Shown: in pieces, positions 33,393 to 43,831 of the stretch
Numbering within the stretch: the stretch's first letter is position 1
Layout: every line of letters begins with the position of its first letter
Assembly: GCA_947492525.1 (NCBI GenBank)
Contig: CANLNQ010000027.1
Coordinates: forward strand, 32,109 to 96,108
Origin: an uncultured Granulosicoccus sp.
GTDB taxonomy: Bacteria > Pseudomonadota > Gammaproteobacteria > Granulosicoccales > Granulosicoccaceae
Length of the DNA: 64,000 bases
Reading direction: 5' to 3'
The notes under the pieces: generated by a model
Databases searched by the model: none
Seen by the model: the letters and a program-made list of their open reading frames with translations, nothing else
Told to the model about the DNA's origin: nothing
Program-made: the position numbers and the translations under genes

Positions 33393-34628
33393 TTACTTGT
33401 AAACGCGTGCCTGAATCTTGTCCAGACGCTTGAGGATGTCGTCGAGACGCTCAGGCTTGATCATGAATTCCTGAAAACCCTCCATGCCCGCCTTGGCCAT
33501 CTCGGCCGGTGCATCCCGGTCGAAGAACTGCGCCAGGCCACTGGCAGAACTCAGAGTCTCGAAGCCCTTTTGCAGGAACTTGTCATCGCCCACTGAGGAG
33601 TTCTTGTTGATGGGCAACTGTCCGATGGTCTCGTTCCATTCAGTCTGGATATCCGGCTGGGCGATGAACGCGAGGAACTTGCGAGCATCTTCCTTGTTCT
33701 TGGCATTGGCAGGAATGAAGAAGGCATCGGTGGGTGCTTCTTCTGCCCGAGCCACACCGGGGGTGATTTCAGGGAAGGGGAAGTAATCGATCTGATCATC
33801 GCTCAGACCACCGTCACGCATGGATTCCACCGCGAAGTTACCCATGACATACATGGCAGCCTCGCCCTTGATGAAAGCGGCCATTGCATCCTGCCAGCTC
33901 ATGGTGGCGTGGTTTTCGATGAAGTAGCCGGGTTCGACCAGTTCACGCCATTTCTCGAACACATCCACGATACGCGGATCGGTGTACTTGATCTTGCCGG
34001 CGGTCAGGTCGTTATGCACGTCGTAGCCGTTGGTGCGCAGGTTCAGGTAATCGAAGACACCAGCGGCAGGCCACAGGTTCTTGGTTCCGATGGTGATGGG
34101 CGTGATACCCGCTTCCTTCAGTTTGGCTGACGCTGCCAGCAGTTCTTCCCAGGTCTTGGGTGGCTCGATACCGTGCTCGGCGAAGATGTCCGCACGGTAG
34201 TACATGCCCCACTGATAATAGGTGTACGGAACACCCCATTGCTTGCCGTCGATGGTCATGGCGGACTTGGTAGAGGCCAGGCTGTCGCTGAAGCCTTCGG
34301 CTTCCCACAGATCGGAGACATCTTCGAACTGACCGGCATTGACGAAGGGGGCCATGCGGTTGCCGGGGTACCAGGAGGTCACATCCGGGGCTTCGGCGCT
34401 CAGAAAGTTGCGAATAGCGGTTTTGTGGGCTTCACGATCGTTGATGCTGACAGTGACGTTGATGTCAGGGTTGGCAGCCTTGAATTTTTCGACGGCCGCT
34501 TCGAAACCGGCTTTTGGCGCAGGGTTCAGGTCATCGAAAATGATGGACAGGTCACCGGCCATGGCCGGTGCGCCGAGGATACTGGTGATGGCCAGTGCAG
34601 CGGCAGTCTTGCTGATGGATTTGAACAT
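33393..34628 (-). CDS. Carbohydrate ABC transporter substrate-binding protein
   Basis: A 411-aa periplasmic protein of the MalE/UgpB-like family 1 (PF01547/PF13416). Signal peptide MFKSISKTAAALAITSILGAPAMA. Landmarks: FKAANPDINVTVSINDRE, FLSAEAPDVTSWYPGNRMAPFV, WGVPYTYYQWGMYYRADIFAEHGI and FIKGEAAMYVMGNF. The ATG at 34628 gives the proper signal peptide; the upstream extension to 34682 is spurious. It begins 199 bp after the GH42 gene, leaving room for its own promoter; TACAAC occurs three times at 34760-34780. It probably binds a galactose-containing oligosaccharide. Confidence 0.92.
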   Translation of the reverse strand: MFKSISKTAAALAITSILGAPAMAGDLSIIFDDLNPAPKAGFEAAVEKFKAANPDINVTVSINDREAHKTAIRNFLSAEAPDVTSWYPGNRMAPFVNAGQFEDVSDLWEAEGFSDSLASTKSAMTIDGKQWGVPYTYYQWGMYYRADIFAEHGIEPPKTWEELLAASAKLKEAGITPITIGTKNLWPAAGVFDYLNLRTNGYDVHNDLTAGKIKYTDPRIVDVFEKWRELVEPGYFIENHATMSWQDAMAAFIKGEAAMYVMGNFAVESMRDGGLSDDQIDYFPFPEITPGVARAEEAPTDAFFIPANAKNKEDARKFLAFIAQPDIQTEWNETIGQLPINKNSSVGDDKFLQKGFETLSSASGLAQFFDRDAPAEMAKAGMEGFQEFMIKPERLDDILKRLDKIQARVYK

Positions 34629-34827
34629 GGTCTTCTCTTTATTTCTCCAGAAATGGCTACGGTTTTGGCAGTCGTGATTCAACGGGCAACTGCCGTTACC
34701 CGAGACCCCGTGGGATCAAAATGATGTGCTGGTACTGTCGACCGGCATCATCGGAAACGTACAACGGTACAACCTACAACACAGACCCCGTTCCGTTCGA
34801 AGACGAACCGGAGTCCTGACAATGGTT

Positions 34828-36915
34828 TCATTCGGCCACCCAGACTGCCACCTGCGCCTGATCCAGCGTGCGCGAGCCCACCAGAAGGGGGGTGTCGTGA
34901 TGAAAATCCAGCGTACTGCCCAGCTCCTTGTCCAGCTCGACCGGCCGAGGCCCGAAGTTGAACGCCAGACGATAGGGACCGATGCGCTGGGTACGCAACC
35001 AGGGACCCAGATCGCGCCCGGCAATCCCGGCGTCCTGCAGCAGCTCACCCATCATGGCGATCAGAGATGGGCTGTCCGGTATCGCATTGATGTAATGCAC
35101 ACCGTGCTGTTCGTAGTGAAAGCCCCAGTCATCGGCAAAACGCATGCGTGGTTCGATGCTGCTTCTGACCTCTTCGCGCCATTGCGAGCAGTGACGGCTT
35201 CTGCCATTGCTGCCGGTGGCTGTCAGCACTTCCTGACTGGGCACGGATTCACTGCGAATGATCTGCACGGGCAGCAACTGTGCATAGTGTCCCGGTGGCA
35301 GCGCGTCGGGAATGCGATATTCACCGGAACGACTACCGGTACCCGGGAACAGGGCAATCACGCAGCCCTGTTGCTGATGGGCGGACTGCAGCCTGGCAAC
35401 CAGATCGGGGTCGTCCTCGGTGCTGCTGCAGACCAGTATCAATGAGTAGCCGTCAAGTGAGGCGTCGGGTGACAGGATGTCGACATTGGCTCCCCATTGG
35501 CGGCAGGCACTGTGAACTCGCTGACAGAAGCCCAGCGGGCTGTAGGTGCTGCCGCCGGGAAGCTGGATATCCTGTATCGCATTGCCGGCGTAGCTGAAGA
35601 TGATGGCAATCTTCGAGTGAACCGGCAAGGCGCTGAGCACGCGCTCGGTGCTGTTCGTGACTGAACTGTCCGTGGCGGCTGTCTGCCCGGGTTCGACATC
35701 AGGGTTGTCGTTGCGGCGCAGATCATCGACGGAGAAGGAAGCCACATCGGCCAGTTCCCGGTTCAGCTCGGCTACTTCTCGTGCTGCGACATCGGTATCG
35801 CCATTGGACAGCAGCAAGCCGGTATGCGTATGTTCCTGTGCGAACGGTGCCTGTCGCCAGCGGAAGTAGCTCATCAGTTCAGCGCCATGAGCAAACGCCT
35901 CCCAGCCCCAGAGTCGTACCATGCCGGCAACAGGGGCCGGATTGTACGGTGCCCAGTTGACCGGTCCGGGTTGTTGCTCCATGACCCACCAGCGTCCGTT
36001 ACAGCAACCCCGGTACAGATCGTGGTGGAAGGCGGAGCCGTCCGGATGACCGGTGCGCAGATAGCGCTCCTGATCACCGGCATCGCCATTGTCGCGTGTC
36101 AGAAAACCCAGCGGATAGTTGTCCCAGGTAGCGACATCGAGGTCTTTCGAGACATCGTGATGATCGAACTCGACGAAGTTGCCCATGAAGTTATGTACGA
36201 CATCGCGTCCGGGCGAGTGCTCGCGAATGATGTCGCATTGCGCACGGTTGAAGCGCACTATCTGGTCGGAGGAAAACCGCCAGAATGCCAGTTGATGCGA
36301 TGGATTGCTTTCGGTCACATTGCCCACCGGCAGGCCGATCTGCTCGAAGCTGTCGTATTCCATGCTCCAGAACACATTGCCCCAGGCAGTGTTCAGTGAA
36401 TCGATATCGCCATAGCGGGTTTCACACCAGCGCCGGAAGGCAGCCAGAGCGTGTTCCGAATAGCTGATGCTGGTGCTGTGGCAACCGTATTCATTGTCCG
36501 TCTGCCAGGCAATGATGGCCGGGTGCTCACCGAAGCGCTTCGCCAGAATCTCGACAATACGGCGGCATTCGGCCAGATAGGCCTCATGCGAGAAGCAATA
36601 ATGCCGGCGTGATCCGAAATCACGAATCCGTCCATCGGCATCCACGGCGAGCATGTCCGGGTACTTGTCCAGCATCCAGCGCGGCGGTGTGGCCGTGGGC
36701 GTGCCGAGCACGACAGACAGACCCTCTGCGTGCAGGGTGTCGATGGCTCGCTGCAACCAGTCCAGATGCAGGCTGCCATCTCGAGTTTCCAGCCGACTCC
36801 ACGCAAATTCACCGATACGGATGACGCTAAGGCCCATCTCGCGCATCTGCGCCGCATCGCGGGCCCAGCGTTCTTCCGGCCAATGCTCCGGGTAGTAGCA
36901 GACGCCTGTCTTCAT
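34828..36915 (-). CDS. Beta-galactosidase, glycoside hydrolase family 42
   Basis: A 695-aa cytoplasmic enzyme beginning MKTGVCYYPEHWPEERW. The ATG at 36915 overlaps the galT stop (ATGA). The GH42 catalytic domain has acid/base E142 in AWQTDNEYG and nucleophile E313 in WWVMEQQPGPVNW. A trimerisation-type domain (~390-600) and a small C-terminal beta domain follow. It releases galactose from beta-galactosides; with no signal peptide it acts on imported oligosaccharide. Fourth gene of the galactoside operon. Confidence 0.93.
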   Translation of the reverse strand: MKTGVCYYPEHWPEERWARDAAQMREMGLSVIRIGEFAWSRLETRDGSLHLDWLQRAIDTLHAEGLSVVLGTPTATPPRWMLDKYPDMLAVDADGRIRDFGSRRHYCFSHEAYLAECRRIVEILAKRFGEHPAIIAWQTDNEYGCHSTSISYSEHALAAFRRWCETRYGDIDSLNTAWGNVFWSMEYDSFEQIGLPVGNVTESNPSHQLAFWRFSSDQIVRFNRAQCDIIREHSPGRDVVHNFMGNFVEFDHHDVSKDLDVATWDNYPLGFLTRDNGDAGDQERYLRTGHPDGSAFHHDLYRGCCNGRWWVMEQQPGPVNWAPYNPAPVAGMVRLWGWEAFAHGAELMSYFRWRQAPFAQEHTHTGLLLSNGDTDVAAREVAELNRELADVASFSVDDLRRNDNPDVEPGQTAATDSSVTNSTERVLSALPVHSKIAIIFSYAGNAIQDIQLPGGSTYSPLGFCQRVHSACRQWGANVDILSPDASLDGYSLILVCSSTEDDPDLVARLQSAHQQQGCVIALFPGTGSRSGEYRIPDALPPGHYAQLLPVQIIRSESVPSQEVLTATGSNGRSRHCSQWREEVRSSIEPRMRFADDWGFHYEQHGVHYINAIPDSPSLIAMMGELLQDAGIAGRDLGPWLRTQRIGPYRLAFNFGPRPVELDKELGSTLDFHHDTPLLVGSRTLDQAQVAVWVAE

Positions 36916-37958
36916 GATTGCCATGCGCTCGTATCGATCTGACGCAGCTGTTGTGCTGCCTGTTCGGGTTGCACCGGATTGACGATATTGTTCGAGCCGG
37001 ATTCGAAGCCTGCGAGGAATTTCAGTTTCTCGGGATCCCGCAGGGGCGGCTGGAATGCCAAATGGAAGCACCAGTGCAGATTGTCAGCCTGATGGGCGGT
37101 ATCGCAAGGGGCGTTGTGCAGCAGTGTGATGTTCGGCGCAGAGCGCTGGAACAGCAGATCGTAGCGTCTGACCTGACGCTGGTAGACGTCCGCCAGTTCA
37201 TCCAGTTCGGCGTCGGTCATGTCGGCCAGGGAGCTGACATGCCGATGCGGCACGATCCAGGTTTCATAGGCAAAACGTGCGGCAAACGGCACGATGACGG
37301 AGAACAGCGCGTTTTTCTCGACCATCAGTTCGGCCTGTGTGTGAGGATCGTGCAACAGATTCTGCAGTAGAGACTCGCCAGCATGCTCACGGGCATGGGC
37401 GGCCTGGGCCGCCCGCATGCGCGTGGCGGTATCCGTAACGAAGGCGGTGGCGTAGATCTGCCCATGCGGGTGCAGATTGGAGACACCGATTTCCACGCCC
37501 TTGTTCTCGAAGATCAGGACGTTCTCGATACCCTCCTGCTCACTCAGGCTGCGGTATTCCGATTGCCACAATCGGGCGACGTCACGCATCTCGTCCTGGC
37601 TGATACTGGCAAGCGTGGCATCGTGCCTTTCGGACCAGCACAGCACGCGACAGGCACCGTGTGCCGGCGCGGTTCTGTGCAACTCGTTCTCGCTGGTCGA
37701 GCAGGCGTCATCCGGTGCATCGAACGACAGGGAAGGGAAGTCGTTGTCAAAGGCATAGGCTCCCCGGTAATCCGGGTTGATCTGACCATTGGCACGCGTC
37801 ACTCTCGGGCACAGATAGCAATCCGGATCGTGGCGGCTGCTGTGCTGTGTGCTGGCTGTCGCCATGGCGCCAGACCAGGGACGTGCTGCCGAACGAGCGG
37901 AGATCAAAACCCATTGCGACAGCAAGGGGTGCCAGCGTCGCTGCCAGTTTCCGCTCAT
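36912..37958 (-). CDS. galT: Galactose-1-phosphate uridylyltransferase
   Basis: Leloir pathway enzyme exchanging galactose 1-phosphate and UDP-glucose. 348 aa, as in E. coli. The active-site motif HPHGQ is at 163-167, with nucleophile His165. CYLC (Cys47, Cys50) is the zinc site. FENKGVEIGVSN and the C-terminal WCFHLAFQPPLR are family segments. Both ends overlap neighbours by 4 bp (ATGA with galK upstream, ATGA with GH42 downstream). No galE or galM is in the window. Confidence 0.95.
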   Translation of the reverse strand: MSGNWQRRWHPLLSQWVLISARSAARPWSGAMATASTQHSSRHDPDCYLCPRVTRANGQINPDYRGAYAFDNDFPSLSFDAPDDACSTSENELHRTAPAHGACRVLCWSERHDATLASISQDEMRDVARLWQSEYRSLSEQEGIENVLIFENKGVEIGVSNLHPHGQIYATAFVTDTATRMRAAQAAHAREHAGESLLQNLLHDPHTQAELMVEKNALFSVIVPFAARFAYETWIVPHRHVSSLADMTDAELDELADVYQRQVRRYDLLFQRSAPNITLLHNAPCDTAHQADNLHWCFHLAFQPPLRDPEKLKFLAGFESGSNNIVNPVQPEQAAQQLRQIDTSAWQS

Positions 37959-39154
37959 GCGCCGTTCTCCCTGTCGACAGGGCCGACACCGTTACCGGGC
38001 GCTATCGGGTAGAAGTCTGCCGTCAGTCCGGTCGCTTTCGTGTAGGCAGGGCCGACGTGCTTGATGAATGATTCAACCTGGTCGGCGGGCAGCAGGCTGA
38101 CGGTACAACCGCCGAAGCCGGCTCCGGTCAATCGGCTGCCGAGCACGCCGGGTTGTTCGCGCGCCAGTCGCACCAGCTGGTTCAAGGGCTCGCTCGACAC
38201 CTCGAAGAGATCGCGCAGCGAGTCGTGGCTTTCGTTCATCATGCGCCCGAACTGCTGCAGATCGCCGGCCACCAGGGCCGGCACTGCCGCTCGGACCCGT
38301 TTGTTCTCTTCTGCGATGTGGCGTGCGCGTTGCAACGGAATGGCATCGTTGACGAACAGGAATTCGTGCGAGTCGAGCTGTTCGGGCTCCAGCTCGCCCA
38401 GATGACTGATGCCGGTGTCCGGCACCAGCAGCTCGAGCGCTCGCTGGCATTCGCGAACCCGATCGTTGTAGGCCGATTCGTTCAGCTCACGTCGCTGGTT
38501 GGTGTTGGTCACGACGATGGCGTATCCGTCCAGTTGCAGCGGAACCTGCTGGTGTTCCAGGCTGTGGCAGTCGAGCATGATGGCGTGATCGGCCTTGGCA
38601 AAGGCGACCGCGAACTGATCCATGATGCCGCACTGCATGCCGACGAAATCATTCTCCGCCTTCTGGGCGATACGCACCAGATCCAGCAACGGCAATTCGG
38701 TACGCAGCAGGCTGTTCAGCGCGTAGGCGGTGACCACCTCGATGGATGCGGAGGAGCTGAGTCCGGCGCCATTGGGAATATTGCCGGAGTACAGGCAGTC
38801 AAAGCCGGTGAGTTCGATGCCACGGCGACTGAATTGATCGAGGATGCCCAGCGGGTAGTTGATCCAGTTGTCGCCATAGGTGCGGCTGATCTCTTCCTGA
38901 TCCAGCTGCGCCATGAGGTCGAAGTTGGTGCTGGCGAAGCGGTATTGGTTGTTGTAGGTGGGCCGGATCAGCAGCGTGGTGCCTCTGTCGACACCACAGG
39001 GAAAGACCAGGCCACCGGTGAAGTCGGTATATTCACCAATGAGATTGACACGCCCGGGTGCGAAGAACACCGATGTCTGTTGTTCGGCACGACCGAACTT
39101 CTGGATGAATCGATCGTGCAAGCTCTCGAGGCTGTATTCGTCGGAATGGCTCAT
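37955..39154 (-). CDS. galK: Galactokinase
   Basis: GHMP-family kinase making galactose 1-phosphate. 399 aa. The galactokinase signature is PGRVNLIGEYTDFTGG (~33-48), in which the usual His of GEHTDY is Tyr42. The ATP-binding GIPxGAGLSSSAS-type loop reads GNIPNGAGLSSSAS, and the C-terminal motif SRLTGAGFGGCTVSLL is intact. QKAENDFVGMQCGIMDQF holds the catalytic Asp. ATG and stop overlap the flanking genes. The Tyr substitution is unusual, but all other motifs suggest a working enzyme. Confidence 0.94.
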   Translation of the reverse strand: MSHSDEYSLESLHDRFIQKFGRAEQQTSVFFAPGRVNLIGEYTDFTGGLVFPCGVDRGTTLLIRPTYNNQYRFASTNFDLMAQLDQEEISRTYGDNWINYPLGILDQFSRRGIELTGFDCLYSGNIPNGAGLSSSASIEVVTAYALNSLLRTELPLLDLVRIAQKAENDFVGMQCGIMDQFAVAFAKADHAIMLDCHSLEHQQVPLQLDGYAIVVTNTNQRRELNESAYNDRVRECQRALELLVPDTGISHLGELEPEQLDSHEFLFVNDAIPLQRARHIAEENKRVRAAVPALVAGDLQQFGRMMNESHDSLRDLFEVSSEPLNQLVRLAREQPGVLGSRLTGAGFGGCTVSLLPADQVESFIKHVGPAYTKATGLTADFYPIAPGNGVGPVDRENGA

Positions 39155-41289
39155 GATCGAGACTCTCGGTGGCAGCCGATCAGCAGTGCCGATTGCGGTG
39201 GCAGAACGGGTAGGGGAACGCCCAGTGTCATCAACAGGTCGCCGCTGCTTGTCACCGGGTTCTCACACCACTGGGGAAATATCTTGTTGTATGGAGCGAG
39301 CTCGGCCAGGTTGATGCTCTCGAGTGTCAGGGTGTAATCGGCGTCCGGATCCAGGCCTGACAAAGGTAGGTGGCCCGGTCGGGTGGGGTGCATGTTGCCG
39401 ATGGCCACCACGCTGTAGAGCGCGTGTTGCTTTTCATTGTCGACAAAGCCGCAGGCGGTCAGTGATTTGGAATAGGTGGGAATCTGCCAGTAGGTGGAGT
39501 CGGCAATCCACTGGCGATTGCTCTTGTACAGCTGCGTGTAATGCTGCAGCGTGATGACGTCCTGCGGATCGAGCTTGCGTGCATCGAGTTCGAAACCGAA
39601 TTGTCCTTGCAATGCAACAATGGCACGTGTGTGCAGGCTGGTGACCCGGCCGGTGAGGTGCGCGGTCTTGTGCCCGACATGCGCTCCCATGATCTCCGGT
39701 GGCATGAAGCGCAGAAAGCCCTGTTGAATGCTGGCACGCTCGATCGGGTCGATGTTGTCTGAGGTCCAGACGCGACCGGTGTGCTGCAGAATGCCCAGGT
39801 CGGCCCGTGCTCCGCCGGAGGCGCAGGTCTCGATTTCCAGGTTCGGGCAGACGTCCAGTATGCGCTCGAGCAATCGGTACAAGGCCGCAGGCTGTGCCGC
39901 TGCACGTGCATGGCTGCCGTCACCGGCCAGAACCAGATCACGATTCATGTCCCACTTGATGTAATCGATGGCGTACTCGTGAACCAGTGAGGTGATGCGT
40001 TCGAACAGATAATCTGCCACGTCGTCCCGGGCGATATCCAGAACCAGCTGGTTACGCGCCAGGGGTGTGTCGACACGGCTCAGGTGCAGGGCCCACTCGG
40101 GGTGCTCGCGATAGAGGTCGCTGTCCGGGTTCACCATTTCGGGCTCGAACCACAGACCGAACTGCAGACCGTGTTGCCTGACATGCGAGACAATCGGGTG
40201 CAGACCGTCGGGGTAGACAGACTCGTCAACATACCAGTCACCCAGGCCTGCATTGTCTGCTCGTCTGTGCCGGAACCAGCCGTCATCGAGTACGAAGCGT
40301 TCCGCGCCGACACTGGCGGCTGCGTCGATCAGCGGAAACAGCGCTTCCAGATCGTGGTTGAAATACAGGGCCTCCCAGCTATTGGCGTGAATGGGGCGCG
40401 GCCGCCGCGTCCATTCGGGCAATACCGATGAGCGTATGTATCGGTGAAAGCGCTGTGAGCAGCTGTTCATGCCGTTGCCACGGGTAAAGGACACCGATGG
40501 CGTCGATATCTGTTCCCCCGGTTGCAGTATGACTTCGCCGGGCAGGTTCAGGACGCCGGCCTGCAGGGATATCACGCCATTGCTGAGGCGCTCCACGCGC
40601 AGACTGAAATTGCCGCTCCAGGCTAGTTGGGCAAACATGACATCGCCACCGTTGACGCCGAAACCATCGGTGCCACAGATCAGGGCTGGGGCATGTTCAT
40701 GACTGGTTCGGCCGTGCAGGTTGCTGATGTCGATACGGCCCGGGGCAATGTGGCGTCGGTGAGTCTGGTTCTCCAGCCCCCAGCGACCGTGCTGGCTCAT
40801 GCACTGGCGATAGGGGCTGGGCAGGGGCAGGGTTGCACTGGCCAGCCAGTCCACCGTGTACGGGGTGTCGGCGATATTCTTCAGCGTGGTGCTCATGCTG
40901 GCCACATCACTGTGTTCATCCAGCGACAGGCTCAGTTCCACCGCCAGGCCCGCCTGGTCATCCTGCAATTCGATGATCAGCGCATTTTCTTCCTGACTGA
41001 CGCTACGGGTTCGCATGGCGTGCGCAAAGGCTGCGCCATTGCGATGTCCGTTGAGTGCAGGGGAACCGGTATAGCCGGTACTGGCTTGCGGGAACAGCGA
41101 CAGAGGTGTCACTGCATCCATGCCGCCAAAGGCCAGCGCCGTATCATCATGGGCGAGCAAATGTGCCAGTGAGGTGTTTTCACGCAGTTTCTTGCCGCAC
41201 CAGTACAAACGCGGGACGCCATGGTCCTCGATGACTAGCAGCGTGGTCTCGGTACCATCGAGTCGCCAATAGGCAGTAGTGCTGGACAT
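39151..41289 (-). CDS. Alpha-galactosidase, glycoside hydrolase family 36
   Basis: A 712-aa cytoplasmic hydrolase releasing galactose from alpha-galactosides such as melibiose and raffinose. N-terminal beta-sandwich (1-~285), a (beta/alpha)8 barrel with RFVLDDGWF, nucleophile D447 in YIKWDMNRD and acid/base D511 in WTSDNIDP, and a C-terminal beta domain. GWFRHRRADNAGLGDW and FGLWFEPEMVNPDS are family segments. First gene of the operon, ~110 nt downstream of the predicted start point; its stop overlaps the galK ATG. Confidence 0.93.
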   Translation of the reverse strand: MSSTTAYWRLDGTETTLLVIEDHGVPRLYWCGKKLRENTSLAHLLAHDDTALAFGGMDAVTPLSLFPQASTGYTGSPALNGHRNGAAFAHAMRTRSVSQEENALIIELQDDQAGLAVELSLSLDEHSDVASMSTTLKNIADTPYTVDWLASATLPLPSPYRQCMSQHGRWGLENQTHRRHIAPGRIDISNLHGRTSHEHAPALICGTDGFGVNGGDVMFAQLAWSGNFSLRVERLSNGVISLQAGVLNLPGEVILQPGEQISTPSVSFTRGNGMNSCSQRFHRYIRSSVLPEWTRRPRPIHANSWEALYFNHDLEALFPLIDAAASVGAERFVLDDGWFRHRRADNAGLGDWYVDESVYPDGLHPIVSHVRQHGLQFGLWFEPEMVNPDSDLYREHPEWALHLSRVDTPLARNQLVLDIARDDVADYLFERITSLVHEYAIDYIKWDMNRDLVLAGDGSHARAAAQPAALYRLLERILDVCPNLEIETCASGGARADLGILQHTGRVWTSDNIDPIERASIQQGFLRFMPPEIMGAHVGHKTAHLTGRVTSLHTRAIVALQGQFGFELDARKLDPQDVITLQHYTQLYKSNRQWIADSTYWQIPTYSKSLTACGFVDNEKQHALYSVVAIGNMHPTRPGHLPLSGLDPDADYTLTLESINLAELAPYNKIFPQWCENPVTSSGDLLMTLGVPLPVLPPQSALLIGCHRESRS

Positions 41290-41387
41290 CGGGTGATTTT
41301 GCTCAAGTTCGTTGTGTGAAAAGACAGTGTCCTGACACTGTTCGGCATCATCACTCTAACAGCTACGTTGCATGTCGGTCGTAATAA

Positions 41388-41402
41388 TGGAACAATGTTC
41401 CA
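41388..41402. promoter_or_regulatory. Palindromic operator, probably for the IclR regulator
   Basis: TGGAACAATGTTCCA is a 7+1+7 palindrome symmetric except for its centre, resembling IclR/KdgR-family sites. It covers the predicted transcription start of the leftward galactoside operon, so binding would block transcription. The IclR gene starts ~100 bp away. Confidence 0.7.
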
Positions 41403-41404
41403 AA

Positions 41405-41434
41405 ATTATAAGAGTGACGGTCGAAAGCTGTCAA
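41405..41434 (-). promoter_or_regulatory. Consensus sigma70 promoter of the galactoside operon
   Basis: On the minus strand TTGACA (41434-41429) and TATAAT (41410-41405) are separated by 18 bp; both hexamers are perfect consensus. The operator lies immediately downstream. Confidence 0.85.
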
Positions 41435-41503
41435 TTGAAAAACGATTGATTGTCACCCGCTGCAGTACATACCCGAACCCGATCCGACGCGACTACGTGG
41501 CGC

Positions 41504-42337
41504 ATGAGCAAGAGTACTAAGATTTCCAGTGAAAACAGCATGGGCACTTCGTCCTCTCAACGCTCGGGCAGTGGTCTCGGGCGCGCCATTCGTCTGCTGG
41601 ATCTGATCGTCACTGAAGGGCCTGTCAGGTTCGCCGAACTGGTTGAACTGACCGGTATCCCGAAAGCCACGCTGCACAGACTGCTGAACGAGCTGGCCGA
41701 TGAACGTCTGATACAGCTGGACGAAAGATCGCTTACCTGGTCTTCCGGCTATCGTATTCTGGAGATGGCCAACCGCATCTGGACTCGCTCGGATATCCGT
41801 GTGCTGGCTCAGGATCAGCTCCTGGCGCTCAATGCACTCAGTGGTGAAACCGTGCAGATCGGTGTACAGGCCGATACGCATGTGGTGGTCATCGATCATG
41901 TCGAGAGTAATCGCAGTGTGCGTCATTCGATCATTGTCGGCACGCGGGTACCGGTCTATTGCACGGGCATGGGCAAGGTGCTTCTGGCCTGGTGTGATGA
42001 CGAGCAGCAGCGCGATATCATCGACCGTATCTCCTTTTCGCGTTTCACGCCCAATACCATCACTGACAAGAAGGCCTTGCTCAAGGAGCTTGCCGATGTC
42101 AGTCAGCGCGGGTATGCCGTGGATGCAGAAGAGCGCTATCTGGGGTCCCTGTGCATTGCTGCACCGGTTGTCGATTCCACCGGGCAGGCCATCGCAGGTT
42201 TGAGTATCACCGCGCCGACATTCAGAACGAGCGAGAAGGTTCTGGACAGCTGGCGCGAGGCACTGGTCAGTGCGGCTGCCGAGATATCAAGACGACTGGC
42301 GCCGCGTACAGGACCTGTCGGTGGCATCTCGCATTGA
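41504..42337 (+). CDS. IclR-family transcriptional regulator
   Basis: N-terminal winged helix (~25-85: GLGRAIRLLDLIVTEGPVRFAELVELTGIPKATLHRLLNEL) and a C-terminal IclR effector domain (~105-270) with VPVYCTGMGKVLLAW, RGYAVDAEERYLGSLCIAAPV and GLSITAPTFR. The start is uncertain among ATGs at 41504 and 41540. It is divergent from the galactoside operon and 122 bp upstream of the ABC ATPase, so it is the likely local repressor. The effector is probably a galactoside or galactose derivative. Confidence 0.9.
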   Translation: MSKSTKISSENSMGTSSSQRSGSGLGRAIRLLDLIVTEGPVRFAELVELTGIPKATLHRLLNELADERLIQLDERSLTWSSGYRILEMANRIWTRSDIRVLAQDQLLALNALSGETVQIGVQADTHVVVIDHVESNRSVRHSIIVGTRVPVYCTGMGKVLLAWCDDEQQRDIIDRISFSRFTPNTITDKKALLKELADVSQRGYAVDAEERYLGSLCIAAPVVDSTGQAIAGLSITAPTFRTSEKVLDSWREALVSAAAEISRRLAPRTGPVGGISH

Positions 42338-42397
42338 TGTTGCGGCCGGGTACAGAATTGAAGGAATGTTGTTTGGAGTAGCCCGTCAGGCCCTGAG

Positions 42398-42427
42398 TTG
42401 ACCTGACATCGGCATCATGTGTATATA
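42398..42427 (+). promoter_or_regulatory. Probable promoter of the ABC ATPase gene
   Basis: TTGACC (42398-42403) and TATATA (42422-42427) with 18-bp spacing, ~33 bp before the start codon. It lies between the IclR and ATPase genes, so the ATPase can be expressed independently. Confidence 0.55.
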
Positions 42428-42459
42428 ACGAGTCACCACTTGTGAGGGAGAATTGAACG

Positions 42460-43572
<1,113 letters not shown>

Positions 43573-43606
43573 TCACAAGCAGATCGCGTAGTCTGTTCGG
43601 CGTTGT

Positions 43607-43629
43607 GAGGCGGGCTTATTGCCCGCCTC
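43607..43629. terminator. Hairpin between convergent ABC ATPase and aminotransferase genes
   Basis: A perfect 9-bp stem GAGGCGGGC/GCCCGCCTC with loop TTATT, 34 bp after the ATPase stop; no T-run. Confidence 0.5.
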
Positions 43630-43649
43630 GACGCCACGCTTGTCTATCT

Positions 43650-43831
43650 CCTTATCCCTTATCCCTTATCCCTTATCAGCTATCAGCTATCTGACATTGG
43701 CACCGGACATCGGACATCGGACATCGGACACCGAACACCGAACACCGAACACCGAACACCGAACACCGAACACCGAACACCGGCACCGGACTTCGAACTT
43801 CGAACTTCGAACTTCGAACTTCGAACTTCGA
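43650..43831. repeat. Mosaic 7-bp tandem repeat array next to a stop codon
   Basis: Heptamer blocks succeed each other: CTTATCC, then CAGCTAT, then ACATCGG, then ACACCGA and finally ACTTCGA. The 7-bp period is kept through most of the ~180 bp while the unit changes. The array ends directly at the TAA stop of the leftward aminotransferase gene. Confidence 0.93.

Noticed and set aside
38153..39337. 394-codon plus-strand ORF opposite galK and the start of the GH36 gene's 3' end
   Set aside because: It is a shadow of galK; no domain is visible, whereas the minus strand carries the GHMP kinase motifs.
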